This document shows positions 52,358 through 60,696 of a stretch of 64,000 nt of DNA, piece after piece (within the stretch, counting starts at the first letter, position 1; each line of letters starts with the position of its first letter). Source of the DNA: Halosimplex carlsbadense 2-9-1 (GTDB lineage: Archaea; Halobacteriota; Halobacteria; Halobacteriales; Haloarculaceae); assembly GCF_000337455.1 (NCBI RefSeq), contig NZ_AOIU01000036.1:1-64000 (forward strand). The letters run 5' to 3'. The notes beneath the pieces were generated by a model. That model was not told where the DNA came from, made no database searches, and saw only the letters and a program-made list of their open reading frames with translations. The translations under genes and the position numbers were made by a program.

Positions 52358-52385
52358 TTCAGTTATTACTACATAACCGGAACGA

Positions 52386-52392
52386 ATATTTA
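52386..52392 (+). promoter_or_regulatory. TATA box of the island ABC exporter
   Basis: ATATTTA is centred about 25 bases before the ATG at 52414. This decides the start: an in-frame ATG at 52396 would lie inside the promoter, so the mRNA is probably leaderless from 52414. Confidence 0.65.
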
Positions 52393-52413
52393 GTCATGAA
52401 GGATAGAAGAAGT

Positions 52414-53331
52414 ATGGCTACCATCGAAGTTAATAACCTGACAAAGGATTATGGGGATGTTCGCGGCGTAGACTCGGTCTCGTTTACGGTTGAAAGCGGA
52501 GAGATTTTCGGCTTTCTGGGGCCGAACGGAGCCGGCAAGACAACGACGATTCGGACGCTTCTCGGGTTACTTGAACCGACCTCTGGAACTGCGACTGTCC
52601 TCGGAGCAGATATCAACGATGGGGATGCACTCATCGATGCCAAGCGACAAATCGGGTATTTGCCTGCACATCTCGGGTTCAACGAAGAGGTGACCGGTGC
52701 AGAAGTCCTGGACTATCACGGATCCGTCAAAGGTGATGACCGTCGAGAGGAACTCCTCGATATATTTACGCCCCCGGTCGAACGCCCTATTCGGGAGTAT
52801 TCTACCGGGAATAAACGCATGCTTGGCATCATCCAAGCCTTCATGCACGATCCTGAGCTCGTCATAATGGACGAACCGACATCTGGCCTCGATCCGCTCA
52901 AGCAAGAGGAGTTTAACGAGTTCGTCAGGAAGGAACGCGAGGGAGGGAAGACGCTATTCTTCTCGTCCCACGTACTGAGCGAAGTTCGTCGCATTTGTGA
53001 TCGGGTCGGAATCCTCCGTGATGGAAAACTCGTCGGATTAGAGGATGTCGAGACGTTGATAGGACAAGGTGGTATGCGCGTCCGGCTTCGGACGACTGAT
53101 GAGGCCAGGGCTGATCTCACAGCACTCAATGGGGTAATTGATGTCCAGACGTTCGCGGACGGGCTCCAGTTCATTTACACTGGTGAGTACAACGCACTGC
53201 TCCGGGAACTTGCGACCCACGACGTGCGTGAGATCAAAATTAGCGAACCGCCGCTCGAAGACATCTTCCTGCACTACTACGGGGCAGATGGGTCAGCAGA
53301 ATCCAATCAGGAGGTGCACTCGGATGCTTGA
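52414..53331 (+). CDS. ABC-2 type exporter, ATP-binding protein (island)
   Basis: This is a 305-residue ABC ATPase. Walker A GPNGAGKTTT is at residues 36-45, the signature is YSTGNKRM in place of LSGGQ, Walker B is LVIMDEPTSGLDPLKQ, and the H-loop region is FFSSHVLSEV. The C-terminal 80 residues form the extra domain common in antibiotic or lipid exporters. It overlaps the start of the permease gene by eight bases. Repression by the divergent TetR is likely. The substrate is unknown. Confidence 0.93.
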   Translation: MATIEVNNLTKDYGDVRGVDSVSFTVESGEIFGFLGPNGAGKTTTIRTLLGLLEPTSGTATVLGADINDGDALIDAKRQIGYLPAHLGFNEEVTGAEVLDYHGSVKGDDRREELLDIFTPPVERPIREYSTGNKRMLGIIQAFMHDPELVIMDEPTSGLDPLKQEEFNEFVRKEREGGKTLFFSSHVLSEVRRICDRVGILRDGKLVGLEDVETLIGQGGMRVRLRTTDEARADLTALNGVIDVQTFADGLQFIYTGEYNALLRELATHDVREIKISEPPLEDIFLHYYGADGSAESNQEVHSDA

Positions 53332-54109
53332 GACCACCCGATACGAGACGACCCGTCGGCTCCGAGGAACGGTGATTCTGACGATCGGTGTGAGCCTCTA
53401 CGTGGCTTTCATCGTCTGGTATTTCTCCCTCGTCGATGCTTCGGCCTACGAGCAGATAGCGGAATCAGTGCCGCCTGCGATGAGGGGGGCGTTCGGCATT
53501 CAAACGATCGGAACGATTGAAGGGTGGCTCGGAGGACAGATTTACACGTTCGTCTGGTTGGTGGGTCTTGGGATTTACTTTGCATACTCAGCGGCGGGAC
53601 GGATCGCAAGTGATATCGAGAACGATCGGATGGATCTGTTGCTCTCGTTCCCGGTTTCTCGGAGCCAATTACTTCTTGAGAAGTTCGCGTCGATGTTGCT
53701 TCCACTTATCCTGCTGAACGTAGTTGTGGGCGGTGTCACGTACGGTCTAGTGGTGGCGATTGGCGAGACGGTTGATCCGATGCATCTCGTGTTGGCGCAT
53801 CTCCTCTCGATCCCGTATCTCCTCGTCTGCGCTGCGATCGGAATAACTCTCTCGGTACTCGTGAATCGGGCGGCGGTTGCAGAGCGGGCTGCCATCGGGC
53901 TGATGTTCGTTCTCTGGCTCGTCGAATCAGCAGTTGGCGCGGCGGAGGATTTCTCGTGGATTCAATTCATTAGTCCGACCCATTACTACTCACCGACACC
54001 AGTTCTGATCGACGGAACGTATGAGTTGCTGGACTCTGGTATCCTCCTTGCTGGATTTTTGGGATTGCTCATACTGAGTCAGGTTCTGTTCCAGCGGCGA
54101 GATATCTAG
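53324..54109 (+). CDS. ABC-2 type exporter, permease (island)
   Basis: This is a 261-residue membrane subunit with six helices in the NatB/ABC-2 layout: TVILTIGVSLYVAFIVWYFS at the N-terminus, the amphipathic RIASDIENDRMDLLLSFPVS segment, then four more helices ending LLILSQVLFQRRDI. A strong Shine-Dalgarno GGAGGTG sits nine bases before the ATG, within the end of the ATPase gene. That is unusual in a genome with mostly leaderless genes and shows tight coupling inside the operon. Confidence 0.9.
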   Translation: MLETTRYETTRRLRGTVILTIGVSLYVAFIVWYFSLVDASAYEQIAESVPPAMRGAFGIQTIGTIEGWLGGQIYTFVWLVGLGIYFAYSAAGRIASDIENDRMDLLLSFPVSRSQLLLEKFASMLLPLILLNVVVGGVTYGLVVAIGETVDPMHLVLAHLLSIPYLLVCAAIGITLSVLVNRAAVAERAAIGLMFVLWLVESAVGAAEDFSWIQFISPTHYYSPTPVLIDGTYELLDSGILLAGFLGLLILSQVLFQRRDI

Positions 54110-54426
54110 ATAGACCCTCGATCTATTTGTGAAGAGAAATTGTGTGTTCTCTCAGCAACTATTTTAACACGGTTCCAATATCGGATATCAGACCGGTCGC
54201 ATCTTTACGGGCTACATCATTTGTTTGGGCCAATCGTTTTGTCCACATCTTGTACTGAACGAAAACTCGCTCAAAACCGGAGGAGACCCTGTGTAACAGA
54301 TGCGCTCTGTTTCTCGCAAGGGGGGTGTAGACCTCTCGTTGGGGAGTCATAACGGAGGGTTTTCAGACGGGCGAATTCGGACGCCCCAGGCCTGAGAGGT
54401 CAATTCGTTCGATGGTCGAACCGGAG
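54110..54426. other. non-coding or decayed right end of the island
   Basis: This is AT-rich with no convincing gene. ATAGA and TCTAT around CCCTCGA at 54111-54127 may act as a terminator for the exporter operon. A minus-strand frame at 54159-54350 (63 codons, LLHRVSSGFERVFVQYKMWT) looks faintly protein-like and could be the remnant of a recombinase or transposase, but I recognise no motif in it. Confidence 0.4.
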
Positions 54427-54441
54427 CCTGCAGCGCCCATA
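54427..54441 (+). other. right attachment-like direct repeat (attR)
   Basis: The exact copy of CCTGCAGCGCCCATA from the tRNA-Arg 3' end closes the island. The bases before it (GGTCGAACCGGAG) resemble a decayed T arm, and the 105 bases after it are a diverged copy of the sequence after the tRNA. Confidence 0.72.
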
Positions 54442-54524
54442 CATTTGCGGTGAAATAATCGCCAGATGCGTGGCGATTCCCGGCCGAACGACCGGAGTAG
54501 GGTGCTTTCGTTCGATAGTCGGAC

Positions 54525-54659
54525 GTGGGGTGGTTTCCGATCTCGTTCATCCCGGCGGTGCTGGCGGTGACCGGCTGCAGCCTCGCGACCCGCTGGCTGT
54601 ACGCGTCGCCGCGGAGTCTGCTCGAAGCGGGGCTGGCGTCCGCAGAGGCGGCCGAGTAG
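54525..54659 (+). pseudogene. 44-codon membrane-protein fragment
   Basis: From a GTG at 54525 to TAG at 54657-54659 the frame reads VGWFPISFIPAVLAVTGCSL and then TRWLYASPRSLLEAGLASAE. One hydrophobic helix is present. It is normal high-GC DNA just outside the island. It may be a small membrane protein or the 3' fragment of a gene cut when the island arrived. Confidence 0.35.
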
Positions 54660-54700
54660 CGGCGGAGCGGGTCGGTTGTCACGACGCGACTACGGTACGG

Positions 54701-55783
54701 TCACCCGCCGCGGCGCTCTCGGATCAGCTCGTCGGCCGTCCGGACGGCGTCGGCGACTCGCCGCGGAGTCGCGTCGACGGGTTCCAGGTCCATGCCGTGC
54801 TCGCAGGCGACTTCGCCGACGGTGATCAGGCCGTCCTCGCCGACGCCGAGTTCGGCCAGGGTCACGTCCAGGCCGATATCGAACAGGAGGTCGAGCACCT
54901 CCGAAATCGTCCCGGGGCCGGCACCACGACAGACGAGCTCGGCGACGGTGCCGAAGCCGACGAGCAGGCCGTGGGGTTCGCGGACGCCGGCGTCGGTGAG
55001 GCCGATCTGGACGGCGTGGGCGCCGGCGGTCCCGCCGCTTTCGAAGCCCAGCCCCGACAGGAGCGTGTTGGCCTCGACGACGCGCTCGACGGCCGGGGTC
55101 ACGGCGTCGCGGCGGACCGCGGCCAGCGCGTCCGGGCCGTGCTCGCGGACGCGGCCGTAGGCCTCCTCGGCGAGCGCCTGGGCGGCGAAACTCGACTCCC
55201 CGTCGGCGTCGGTGCGGCCCCCGGTGGCAGCGACGGCCTCGGCTTCGAAGCGGGTCGCGATGGCGTCGCCCATCCCGTAGGCGAGGAAGCGGGCGGGCGC
55301 GGCGGCGACGACGGCGGTGTCGACGAGGACGAGTTCCGGGTTGCGGTCGCGGTAGCGGACCTCGCGGAAGTTCCCGGCGTCGTCGTAGACGACGGCGACG
55401 GTGCTCGTGGGCGCGTCGGTGCTGGCGATGGTGGGGACGACCGCCAGTGTCGCGCCGATGCGATCGGCGACGGCGGTGGCCACGTCCATGGCGACGCCGC
55501 CGCCGACGCCGACGACGAGGTCCGCGCCGGCGGTCGTGGCGGCGTCGACGTGGTCGTCGAGCGCGGGGTCGGTACAGCGGTCGACGCCCGCGGCGGTGTG
55601 AGCGACCTCGATCCCGGCGTCGGCGAGCCCCGTCGAGACGGCGTCGCCGACGGTCGCGAGAGCGGTGTCGCCACCGAGGACGACGGCGCGGTCGGCGTCG
55701 AGGCGGTCGAACTCGGTGCCGGCATCGCCGAGGGCGCCGGCGCCCTGAACGTAGGCGCGAGGGGAGACGAAGCGTCGGTGCAT
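54701..55783 (-). CDS. glycerol dehydrogenase-like (GldA family) oxidoreductase
   Basis: This is a 360-residue iron/zinc-type dehydrogenase. The NAD-binding loop is VVGVGGGVAMDVATAVA, followed by the GldA hallmark VVPTIASTDAPTSTVAVVY. Metal ligands are Asp in YGMGDAIATRFE and two His in GTAGAHAVQIG and REPHGLLVGFG. Chain length matches GldA, which oxidises glycerol to dihydroxyacetone with NAD. Haloarchaea often consume algal glycerol. Glycerol-1-phosphate dehydrogenase is a related alternative, but the TIASTDAP motif favours GldA. Confidence 0.85.
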   Translation of the reverse strand: MHRRFVSPRAYVQGAGALGDAGTEFDRLDADRAVVLGGDTALATVGDAVSTGLADAGIEVAHTAAGVDRCTDPALDDHVDAATTAGADLVVGVGGGVAMDVATAVADRIGATLAVVPTIASTDAPTSTVAVVYDDAGNFREVRYRDRNPELVLVDTAVVAAAPARFLAYGMGDAIATRFEAEAVAATGGRTDADGESSFAAQALAEEAYGRVREHGPDALAAVRRDAVTPAVERVVEANTLLSGLGFESGGTAGAHAVQIGLTDAGVREPHGLLVGFGTVAELVCRGAGPGTISEVLDLLFDIGLDVTLAELGVGEDGLITVGEVACEHGMDLEPVDATPRRVADAVRTADELIRERRGG

Positions 55784-55918
55784 GGGCGGCGGTGCGGCGG
55801 GAGAGCGCTAAAACGTTCGGGGGACGCGGTCGTCGGGAGATCCGCCGGTCGTCGCGGACGACCCGGCGAGTTCCTCGCTCGCGCGAACGCTTATGCGGGC
55901 CACGGACGAGACGGGACC

Positions 55919-56899
55919 ATGGCCGGATCAGACCGGATCGTCGTGTTGAACCAGCCCGCACACGGGGTCCCGGCGAGCGAGTACGCCGCGGAGCTCCGCT
56001 CGCGGCTCCCGAGCTACCACGTCCAGCTCCCGCGGACGGAAGGCGAGACCCGGGAGACGATCGGCACGGCGCGGGTCGTCACCGGGATGCACATGGACGA
56101 AGAACTGCTCGCGCGCGCCGAGGACCTCGAACTGTTCGCCGGCGGTTCTGCCGGCGTCGGCCACCTGCCGCTGGACGCCTTCCGCGAGCGCGGCGTGGCG
56201 GTGACGAACGCCTCGGGCGTCCACGGTCCGAACATCGCCGAGCAGGTGGTCGGCTGGCTGCTGGGCTTCGCCCGGCGACTCGACGAGGGGTGGCGCCGCG
56301 AGCGGACCAACACCTGGCAGCACTTCCGCGGCGGCGAGTTCCAGGGCTCGACGGTGACGGTCGTCGGCATGGGCGCCATCGGCGAAGCCGTCGTCGAGCG
56401 GCTGGACGGGTTCGGCGTCGAGACGATCGGCGCCCGTTACAGCCCCGGGAAGGGCGGGCCGACCGACGAAGTCGTCGGGTTCACGGACGAAGAGGCGTTC
56501 CAGGGAGCGCTCTCGCGCTCGGAGTACGTTGTCGTCGCGGCGCCGCTGACCGACGAGACGCGCGGGCTCGTCGGCGACGGCGAGTTGTCGGCGATGCCGA
56601 CCGACGCCGTCCTCGTCAACGTCGGCCGCGGACCGATCGTCGACACCGGGGCGCTGGTCGACGCGATCCGCGGGAACAAGCTGGGCGGCGCGGCGCTGGA
56701 CGTGACCGACCCGGAGCCGCTGCCCGCCGACCACCCGCTCTGGGAGTTCGACAACGTCCGGATCACGCCGCACAACGCCGGGTCGACCCCGAAGTACTGG
56801 GAGCGACTGGCCGACATCCTCGTGGAAAACGTCGAACGGATCGAGGACGGACGCACCGACGACCTCCGGAACCAGGTCGTCGTCCCCGACGGCGAGTGA
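55919..56899 (+). CDS. D-2-hydroxyacid dehydrogenase
   Basis: This is a 326-residue NAD(P)-dependent dehydrogenase. The nucleotide loop is VTVVGMGAIGEAV. Catalytic residues are Arg in LVNVGRGPIVDT, Glu in VTDPEPLPADHPLW and His in RITPHNAGSTPKYW. The family reduces 2-oxoacids; whether this acts on glyoxylate, hydroxypyruvate or another acid is unclear. It is divergent from the glycerol dehydrogenase gene, so a role in three-carbon metabolism is plausible. CTTATGC near 55890 is the likely TATA region. Confidence 0.9.
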   Translation: MAGSDRIVVLNQPAHGVPASEYAAELRSRLPSYHVQLPRTEGETRETIGTARVVTGMHMDEELLARAEDLELFAGGSAGVGHLPLDAFRERGVAVTNASGVHGPNIAEQVVGWLLGFARRLDEGWRRERTNTWQHFRGGEFQGSTVTVVGMGAIGEAVVERLDGFGVETIGARYSPGKGGPTDEVVGFTDEEAFQGALSRSEYVVVAAPLTDETRGLVGDGELSAMPTDAVLVNVGRGPIVDTGALVDAIRGNKLGGAALDVTDPEPLPADHPLWEFDNVRITPHNAGSTPKYWERLADILVENVERIEDGRTDDLRNQVVVPDGE

Positions 56900-57059
56900 C
56901 CGCGCTGGCCCGAACGATCCCCGGCAGGCGGCCCTGCCGTCGCCGCGGCATCCCCTGTGGCCCCAGTGCGATCTTCTCTGCTGTGGTGGTTGGTAACACA
57001 TGTATAAGTGGGTGCCGTCCCAAGCGGGAGGTAAGGGTACTGCACCCGGAGGACAACAG

Positions 57060-57233
57060 ATGTCGAGCAACGCAGACAACGACGGGGAACTGCCAGTGAC
57101 CGCCGACGACGACGTGACCGTGGGTCGGTATCGGGCCGTGTTCACGGGCGCGGACCTCGTCATCTACGACGACGAGGCCACCGACGGCTGGATCCAGAGC
57201 TCGGTTCCGCTGTGGCTCGACCACTGGCGGTAA
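57060..57233 (+). CDS. 57-residue haloarchaeal small protein (DUF7331-like)
   Basis: This short acidic protein ends ADLVIYDDEATDGWIQSSVP and then LWLDHWR. The DLVxYDxxxxxxWIQ(S/T)S pattern is shared with the 55-residue protein at 15255-15422. The ATG at 57060 is preceded by TGTATAAGTGG at about 57001-57011, a good TATA box with a leader of some 25-30 bases. An upstream ATG at 57000 overlaps that box and is unlikely. Function is unknown. Confidence 0.75.
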   Translation: MSSNADNDGELPVTADDDVTVGRYRAVFTGADLVIYDDEATDGWIQSSVPLWLDHWR

Positions 57234-57359
57234 CCCCTCAGGGGCTGCGGTGGAGGGGTATCGCCGGAACCCCCTCGTTCGCGATCGGCCGCACGCCGGT
57301 CGCGCGTCGGTCGAACACACCACCAGCAGGTATTTTCCCGGACGGTCCCTGAAACGGGT

Positions 57360-58694
57360 ATGGCCGACGGCGACGAGGCGCGGCTGTATCCGAACCGCGC
57401 GCGGCGGGGCGAGGTGGCGGACAGCTCCGATGGTGGGCGGGCGAGCGTCTCCCGGCGGGGGTTGCTCGCGGGCTCGGCGACCGCGGGCGCTGCGCTCACG
57501 GCGGGGTGTTCGAGCGGACCCGGCGACGGAACCGACACCGGAACGGCGACCGGGAGCGAGCGCGACGACGACGACACTGTCGTCGTCTTCAACACGGGCG
57601 ACGCGACTGTGAGCCTGATCGACCCCGCCCGCGACGAGGTGGTCGACACCCAGCACGTCGGCCTGTCCTCGTCGTTCCCGTCGAACCAGTACGCCCCCGA
57701 CGTGACCACCGCTTTCGAGGACCCGCTGTGGCTCAACGTCGGCCGCGGCGTCCGCGCGGTCGCGGCCGGCTCGCTGTCGGAGGTGGCCCGCGTCGAGACC
57801 GGCTCCGGGTCGAACTGGCAGGAGTTGACGCCCGACGGGGCGAACGTGGTCGTCAGCGCCCGCGAGCCCGCCCACCGGAACCTCCTGATCGACGCCGACC
57901 GCGACTCGGAGACGTTCGGCGAGATCCTCGCGGAGATTGACCGGGCGGACGAGGGCGGTCGCGGCGACCGCGAGGGGCCGGGCCCCTGCGACGTGACCGT
58001 CCACCCCGACGGCGCCGTCGCCTACGTTCCCGACCTGTTCGGCGACACGCTGACCGTCCTCCGACTGGACCCCTTCGAGATCGAACGGCAGATCGACGTT
58101 CCCACTCCGAGCGGGGGCGACGGCGGGGGCGGTGACACCGCGTCGGCGCCGTGGATGGGAACGGTCGCGCCGAGCGGCGACCGCCTGATCGTCGAGCACC
58201 AGACCGGCACCGAGAGCATCTGGGACACGAGCGACCCCGCGAGTCCCGCCCTCCTGACGCAGTTGACCCCCGACGCGGACGGACTCGGAGCGGGCGCGCT
58301 CACCAGCGAGGTCGGCCCCGAGTCGCGCTACGGCTACGTGTTCACGCCGGGGACCGACGACGTTTCGGTCGTCGATATTCAGGCGGGGACGGTGGCGGAC
58401 CGGATCGATATCGGCGGCTCGGCGTTCGCGGGCACGTGGGACCCCGCTCGCGAAAAACTGTACGTCCCGGTCCAGACGAGCGACGAGGTGGCGGTGATCG
58501 ACGCGACTTCGCGGGAACTGGTCGAGCGGATATCGGTCGGGTCGGCGCCTTACGGCGCGACGGCGGCGCGGGTCCGCCCCGAGCCCGACGGGTCGGCGAG
58601 CCTGCTCGCGGCGATGGCCGCCGTCGGCCTCGACGTGGGCGAGGCCGACACCACCTACTGCATCGGCAACTGCGCCTGCGGCCACCGGGTCTGA
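57360..58694 (+). CDS. Tat-exported beta-propeller lipoprotein (YncE-like)
   Basis: This is a 444-residue surface protein. The N-terminal 60 residues include the twin-arginine lipoprotein signal SVSRRGLLAGSATAGAALTA followed by the lipobox Cys. From residue 75 repeated blades appear (VVVFNTGDATVSLIDPARDE, VSVVDIQAGTVADRI, VAVIDATSRELVERI), characteristic of seven-bladed YVTN/YncE-type propellers. The chain ends CIGNCACGHRV, a Cys-rich tail that is unusual for the family and might bind metal. Function is unknown. Confidence 0.82.
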   Translation: MADGDEARLYPNRARRGEVADSSDGGRASVSRRGLLAGSATAGAALTAGCSSGPGDGTDTGTATGSERDDDDTVVVFNTGDATVSLIDPARDEVVDTQHVGLSSSFPSNQYAPDVTTAFEDPLWLNVGRGVRAVAAGSLSEVARVETGSGSNWQELTPDGANVVVSAREPAHRNLLIDADRDSETFGEILAEIDRADEGGRGDREGPGPCDVTVHPDGAVAYVPDLFGDTLTVLRLDPFEIERQIDVPTPSGGDGGGGDTASAPWMGTVAPSGDRLIVEHQTGTESIWDTSDPASPALLTQLTPDADGLGAGALTSEVGPESRYGYVFTPGTDDVSVVDIQAGTVADRIDIGGSAFAGTWDPAREKLYVPVQTSDEVAVIDATSRELVERISVGSAPYGATAARVRPEPDGSASLLAAMAAVGLDVGEADTTYCIGNCACGHRV

Positions 58695-58719
58695 CCGGTC
58701 CGGGTCCGAACGGGGGTCG

Positions 58720-59265
58720 TCAGTGGACGGTGACTTCGCCGTCCTCGACGGTGATGTCGAGGAGGCTGGTCGCCTCGTAGTCGGTCTCGTCGAGGGCGCT
58801 CTCGCCGACCTTGTTGAGGACGACGACGATGTCGGCCACGTCGGCGCCGATGTCATCGAGCGCCTCGGTGATCGCCGCGAGCGTGCCGCCGGTCGAGAGC
58901 AGGTCGTCGACGATCAGGACGCGGTCGCCGTCCTCGATGTCGTTGATGTACATCTCCGAGGAGGAGTAGCCCGTCGACTTTTCCAGGGAGACCTCGTCGG
59001 GGAGCCCGTACTCGCGTTTGCGGATGACGACGAGCGGGATGTCGGTCTGCAGCGACAGCGCGGTGGCGACGTGGATGCCCATCGCCTCGGGCGCGACGAT
59101 CTTGTCCACGTCCAGGTCCGCGTTGCGGACGATACCGACGACGACCTCGCGTAGCAGCGCGGGGTCGAGCATCGGGACGCCGTTGCTGATGGGGTGGACG
59201 AGATACTCGTAGCCGTCCTTGTCGATGATAGGTGCCTCGTGCAGCGACGCGCGGAGCCGTTCCAT
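58720..59265 (-). CDS. hpt: hypoxanthine/guanine phosphoribosyltransferase-type enzyme
   Basis: This is a 181-residue purine salvage enzyme of the type I phosphoribosyltransferase fold. The PRPP loop is [20 protein letters not shown]. The N-terminal [19 protein letters not shown] and the flexible [20 protein letters not shown] segment are typical of archaeal Hpt/Apt-like proteins. It converts a purine base and PRPP to the nucleotide. The next minus-strand gene upstream encodes a BMP-type substrate-binding lipoprotein, so uptake and salvage appear to be linked. Adenine specificity cannot be excluded. Confidence 0.87.
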   Translation of the reverse strand: MERLRASLHEAPIIDKDGYEYLVHPISNGVPMLDPALLREVVVGIVRNADLDVDKIVAPEAMGIHVATALSLQTDIPLVVIRKREYGLPDEVSLEKSTGYSSSEMYINDIEDGDRVLIVDDLLSTGGTLAAITEALDDIGADVADIVVVLNKVGESALDETDYEATSLLDITVEDGEVTVH

Positions 59266-59358
59266 GCCCCTCGGTTTCCGAGCGGCGGGAAAAAACTCCT
59301 CATTCGCCGGTCGCGGCCATCGGTCGGTCGAGCCGCGAGACCGGCGGGTCGAACCGAC

Positions 59359-60453
59359 TTACTCGGGGACGGAGCCCTCGACGCCCTCGACGTAGCTGCC
59401 CATGTCCTGGAACAGCGTCGCGTCGTCGGCGTCGGCGAACTTGCTGTCGGCCCACACGTCCGCGTCGCCGCTCTCGATAGCCGAGTGGGTCTCCTCGACG
59501 CTCGACTTCACGTCGTCGGGCACCTCAGGCCCCCATTCGGAGAGGCCGATGATGTCCGACTCGAGGCCCTCGAAGTAGAAGTCCGACTCCCAGGAGCCGT
59601 CGCGGACGGCTTCGAGGGTGGGGCCGTAGAACTCCTCCCAGTGCCAGATCGGGGAGGTGACGTAGTTGTCGCCGCCCTGTTCGAGCATCGGGGCGTCGTA
59701 GCCGGTCGCCCAGATGTCCGCGTCGGCGGCGGCCTGGACGGCCGCGGCGGAGTCCTGGTGCTGGGCCATCACGTCGACGCCCTGATCGATGAGGGCGTTG
59801 GCCGCCTCCTGCTCGGTCGGCGGGTCGTACCACGTGTTCGTCCAGCGTACCTCCGTCGTCGCGTCGGGGTTGACCGAGCGCGCCCCGAGCGTGAAGGCGT
59901 TGATACCGCGAATGACCTCCGCGATGGGCAGCGCCGCGACGTAGCCCAGCGAGTCCGCCTCGGTCAGCATCCCCGCCGCGATGCCGGCGAGATAGCGGGC
60001 CTGGTACATCCGCCCGAAGTACCGGCCGAGGTTCTCGCTGGTCTGGTAGCCCGAGCAGTGCTCGAAGAGGGTGTCGGGGCTCTCCTCGGCGACCGACACC
60101 ATCGTGTCCATGTAGCCGAAGGTGTTGCCGAAGACGATGTCGTAGTCGTCCTGGACGTACTGCTCGAAGACGGTCCGCGAGTCGGCCGGCGCGACGGCCT
60201 CGGTGTAGCCCGTCTCCAGCCAGTCGTACTGCTCGGCGACCGCCTGCCGGCCCTGGTCGTGCGCCCAGGACCAGCCCTGGTCGCCGACCTCGGAGTTGTA
60301 GACGAACGCCGCGCGGACGGTGTCGCTTCCGCCCGACCCGCCGTCGCCGCTCGTGGCCGTGCTGTCGCCACCCGACGAACAGCCAGCCAGTCCGGTCGCG
60401 CCCGCGAGTCCCAGTGCCTTGATCGCCCGTCGTCGTGTGATGTCTGTCGCCAT
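59359..60453 (-). CDS. BMP-family ABC substrate-binding lipoprotein (nucleoside uptake)
   Basis: This is a 364-residue extracellular binding protein. The Tat lipobox signal is ITRRRAIKALGLAGATGLAG followed by Cys, then a Gly/Ser-rich linker. The mature part starts VRAAFVYNSEVGDQGWSWAH, the BMP-family N-terminal hallmark, and continues with DIVFGNTFGYMD and IWATGYDAPMLEQGGDNYVT. BMP proteins bind purine nucleosides or related compounds. It is divergent from the ABC ATPase and permeases at 60697-64000, which complete the importer. Confidence 0.9.
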   Translation of the reverse strand: MATDITRRRAIKALGLAGATGLAGCSSGGDSTATSGDGGSGGSDTVRAAFVYNSEVGDQGWSWAHDQGRQAVAEQYDWLETGYTEAVAPADSRTVFEQYVQDDYDIVFGNTFGYMDTMVSVAEESPDTLFEHCSGYQTSENLGRYFGRMYQARYLAGIAAGMLTEADSLGYVAALPIAEVIRGINAFTLGARSVNPDATTEVRWTNTWYDPPTEQEAANALIDQGVDVMAQHQDSAAAVQAAADADIWATGYDAPMLEQGGDNYVTSPIWHWEEFYGPTLEAVRDGSWESDFYFEGLESDIIGLSEWGPEVPDDVKSSVEETHSAIESGDADVWADSKFADADDATLFQDMGSYVEGVEGSVPE

Positions 60454-60542
60454 TGTGTGTCCCGTGACTGTCGCCGCCGACTTCGGACCCACCGACCGGG
60501 CCCGCGGCCGACCGCTCCTGTCCGATAGGGATCGGTGGCGGT

Positions 60543-60602
60543 CTATAAGGCTGCCTATAGCGGACTACAGAGCCCTATTAGGACTATCGAGACCCTCTAG
60601 GG
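60543..60602. promoter_or_regulatory. cluster of short palindromes in the divergent nucleoside-importer promoter
   Basis: Three dyads lie in 60 bases: CTATAAGGCTGCCTATAG (60543-60560, imperfect), CCTATTAGG (60574-60582, perfect) and CCCTCTAGGG (60593-60602, with a two-base centre). CTATAAGG also reads as a TATA box. The separate box TATATTC at 60661-60667 serves the ATPase gene. Such repeats between divergent transport genes suggest a shared operator. Confidence 0.45.
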
Positions 60603-60696
60603 CCGACCGTCTGGGAGGCGCTACCCCGCGAACAACTCCCACGGGGCCGCCGCGGAACGGTATATTCAAGAACGTTCGAAGCCGTCCCGTATCGTA

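Larger units (their letters stand above)
51393..54441. mobile_element. lower-GC genomic island at tRNA-Arg
   Basis: The 3-kb segment is bounded by the 15-bp direct repeat CCTGCAGCGCCCATA at 51393-51407 (tRNA 3' end) and 54427-54441. It is visibly richer in A and T than the flanks and uses codons such as AGA, TTA and ATA that are rare elsewhere here. It carries a TetR gene divergent from an ABC-2 exporter pair. I find no integrase, so it is either a cargo-only remnant or moved by a recombinase supplied elsewhere. Confidence 0.75.

Noticed and set aside
54159-54350. 63-codon minus-strand frame as an integrase or transposase remnant
   Set aside because: No catalytic residues or recognisable motif; kept only as a possibility in the region note.
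54470-56899. 809-codon frame joining the glycerol dehydrogenase antisense and the hydroxyacid dehydrogenase
   Set aside because: Only the last 326 codons are a real gene; the rest is an in-frame antisense extension of the GldA-like gene.
57000-57059. N-terminal extension of the 57-residue small protein from an ATG at 57000
   Set aside because: The extension overlaps the likely TATA box TGTATAAG and would put translation ahead of transcription.
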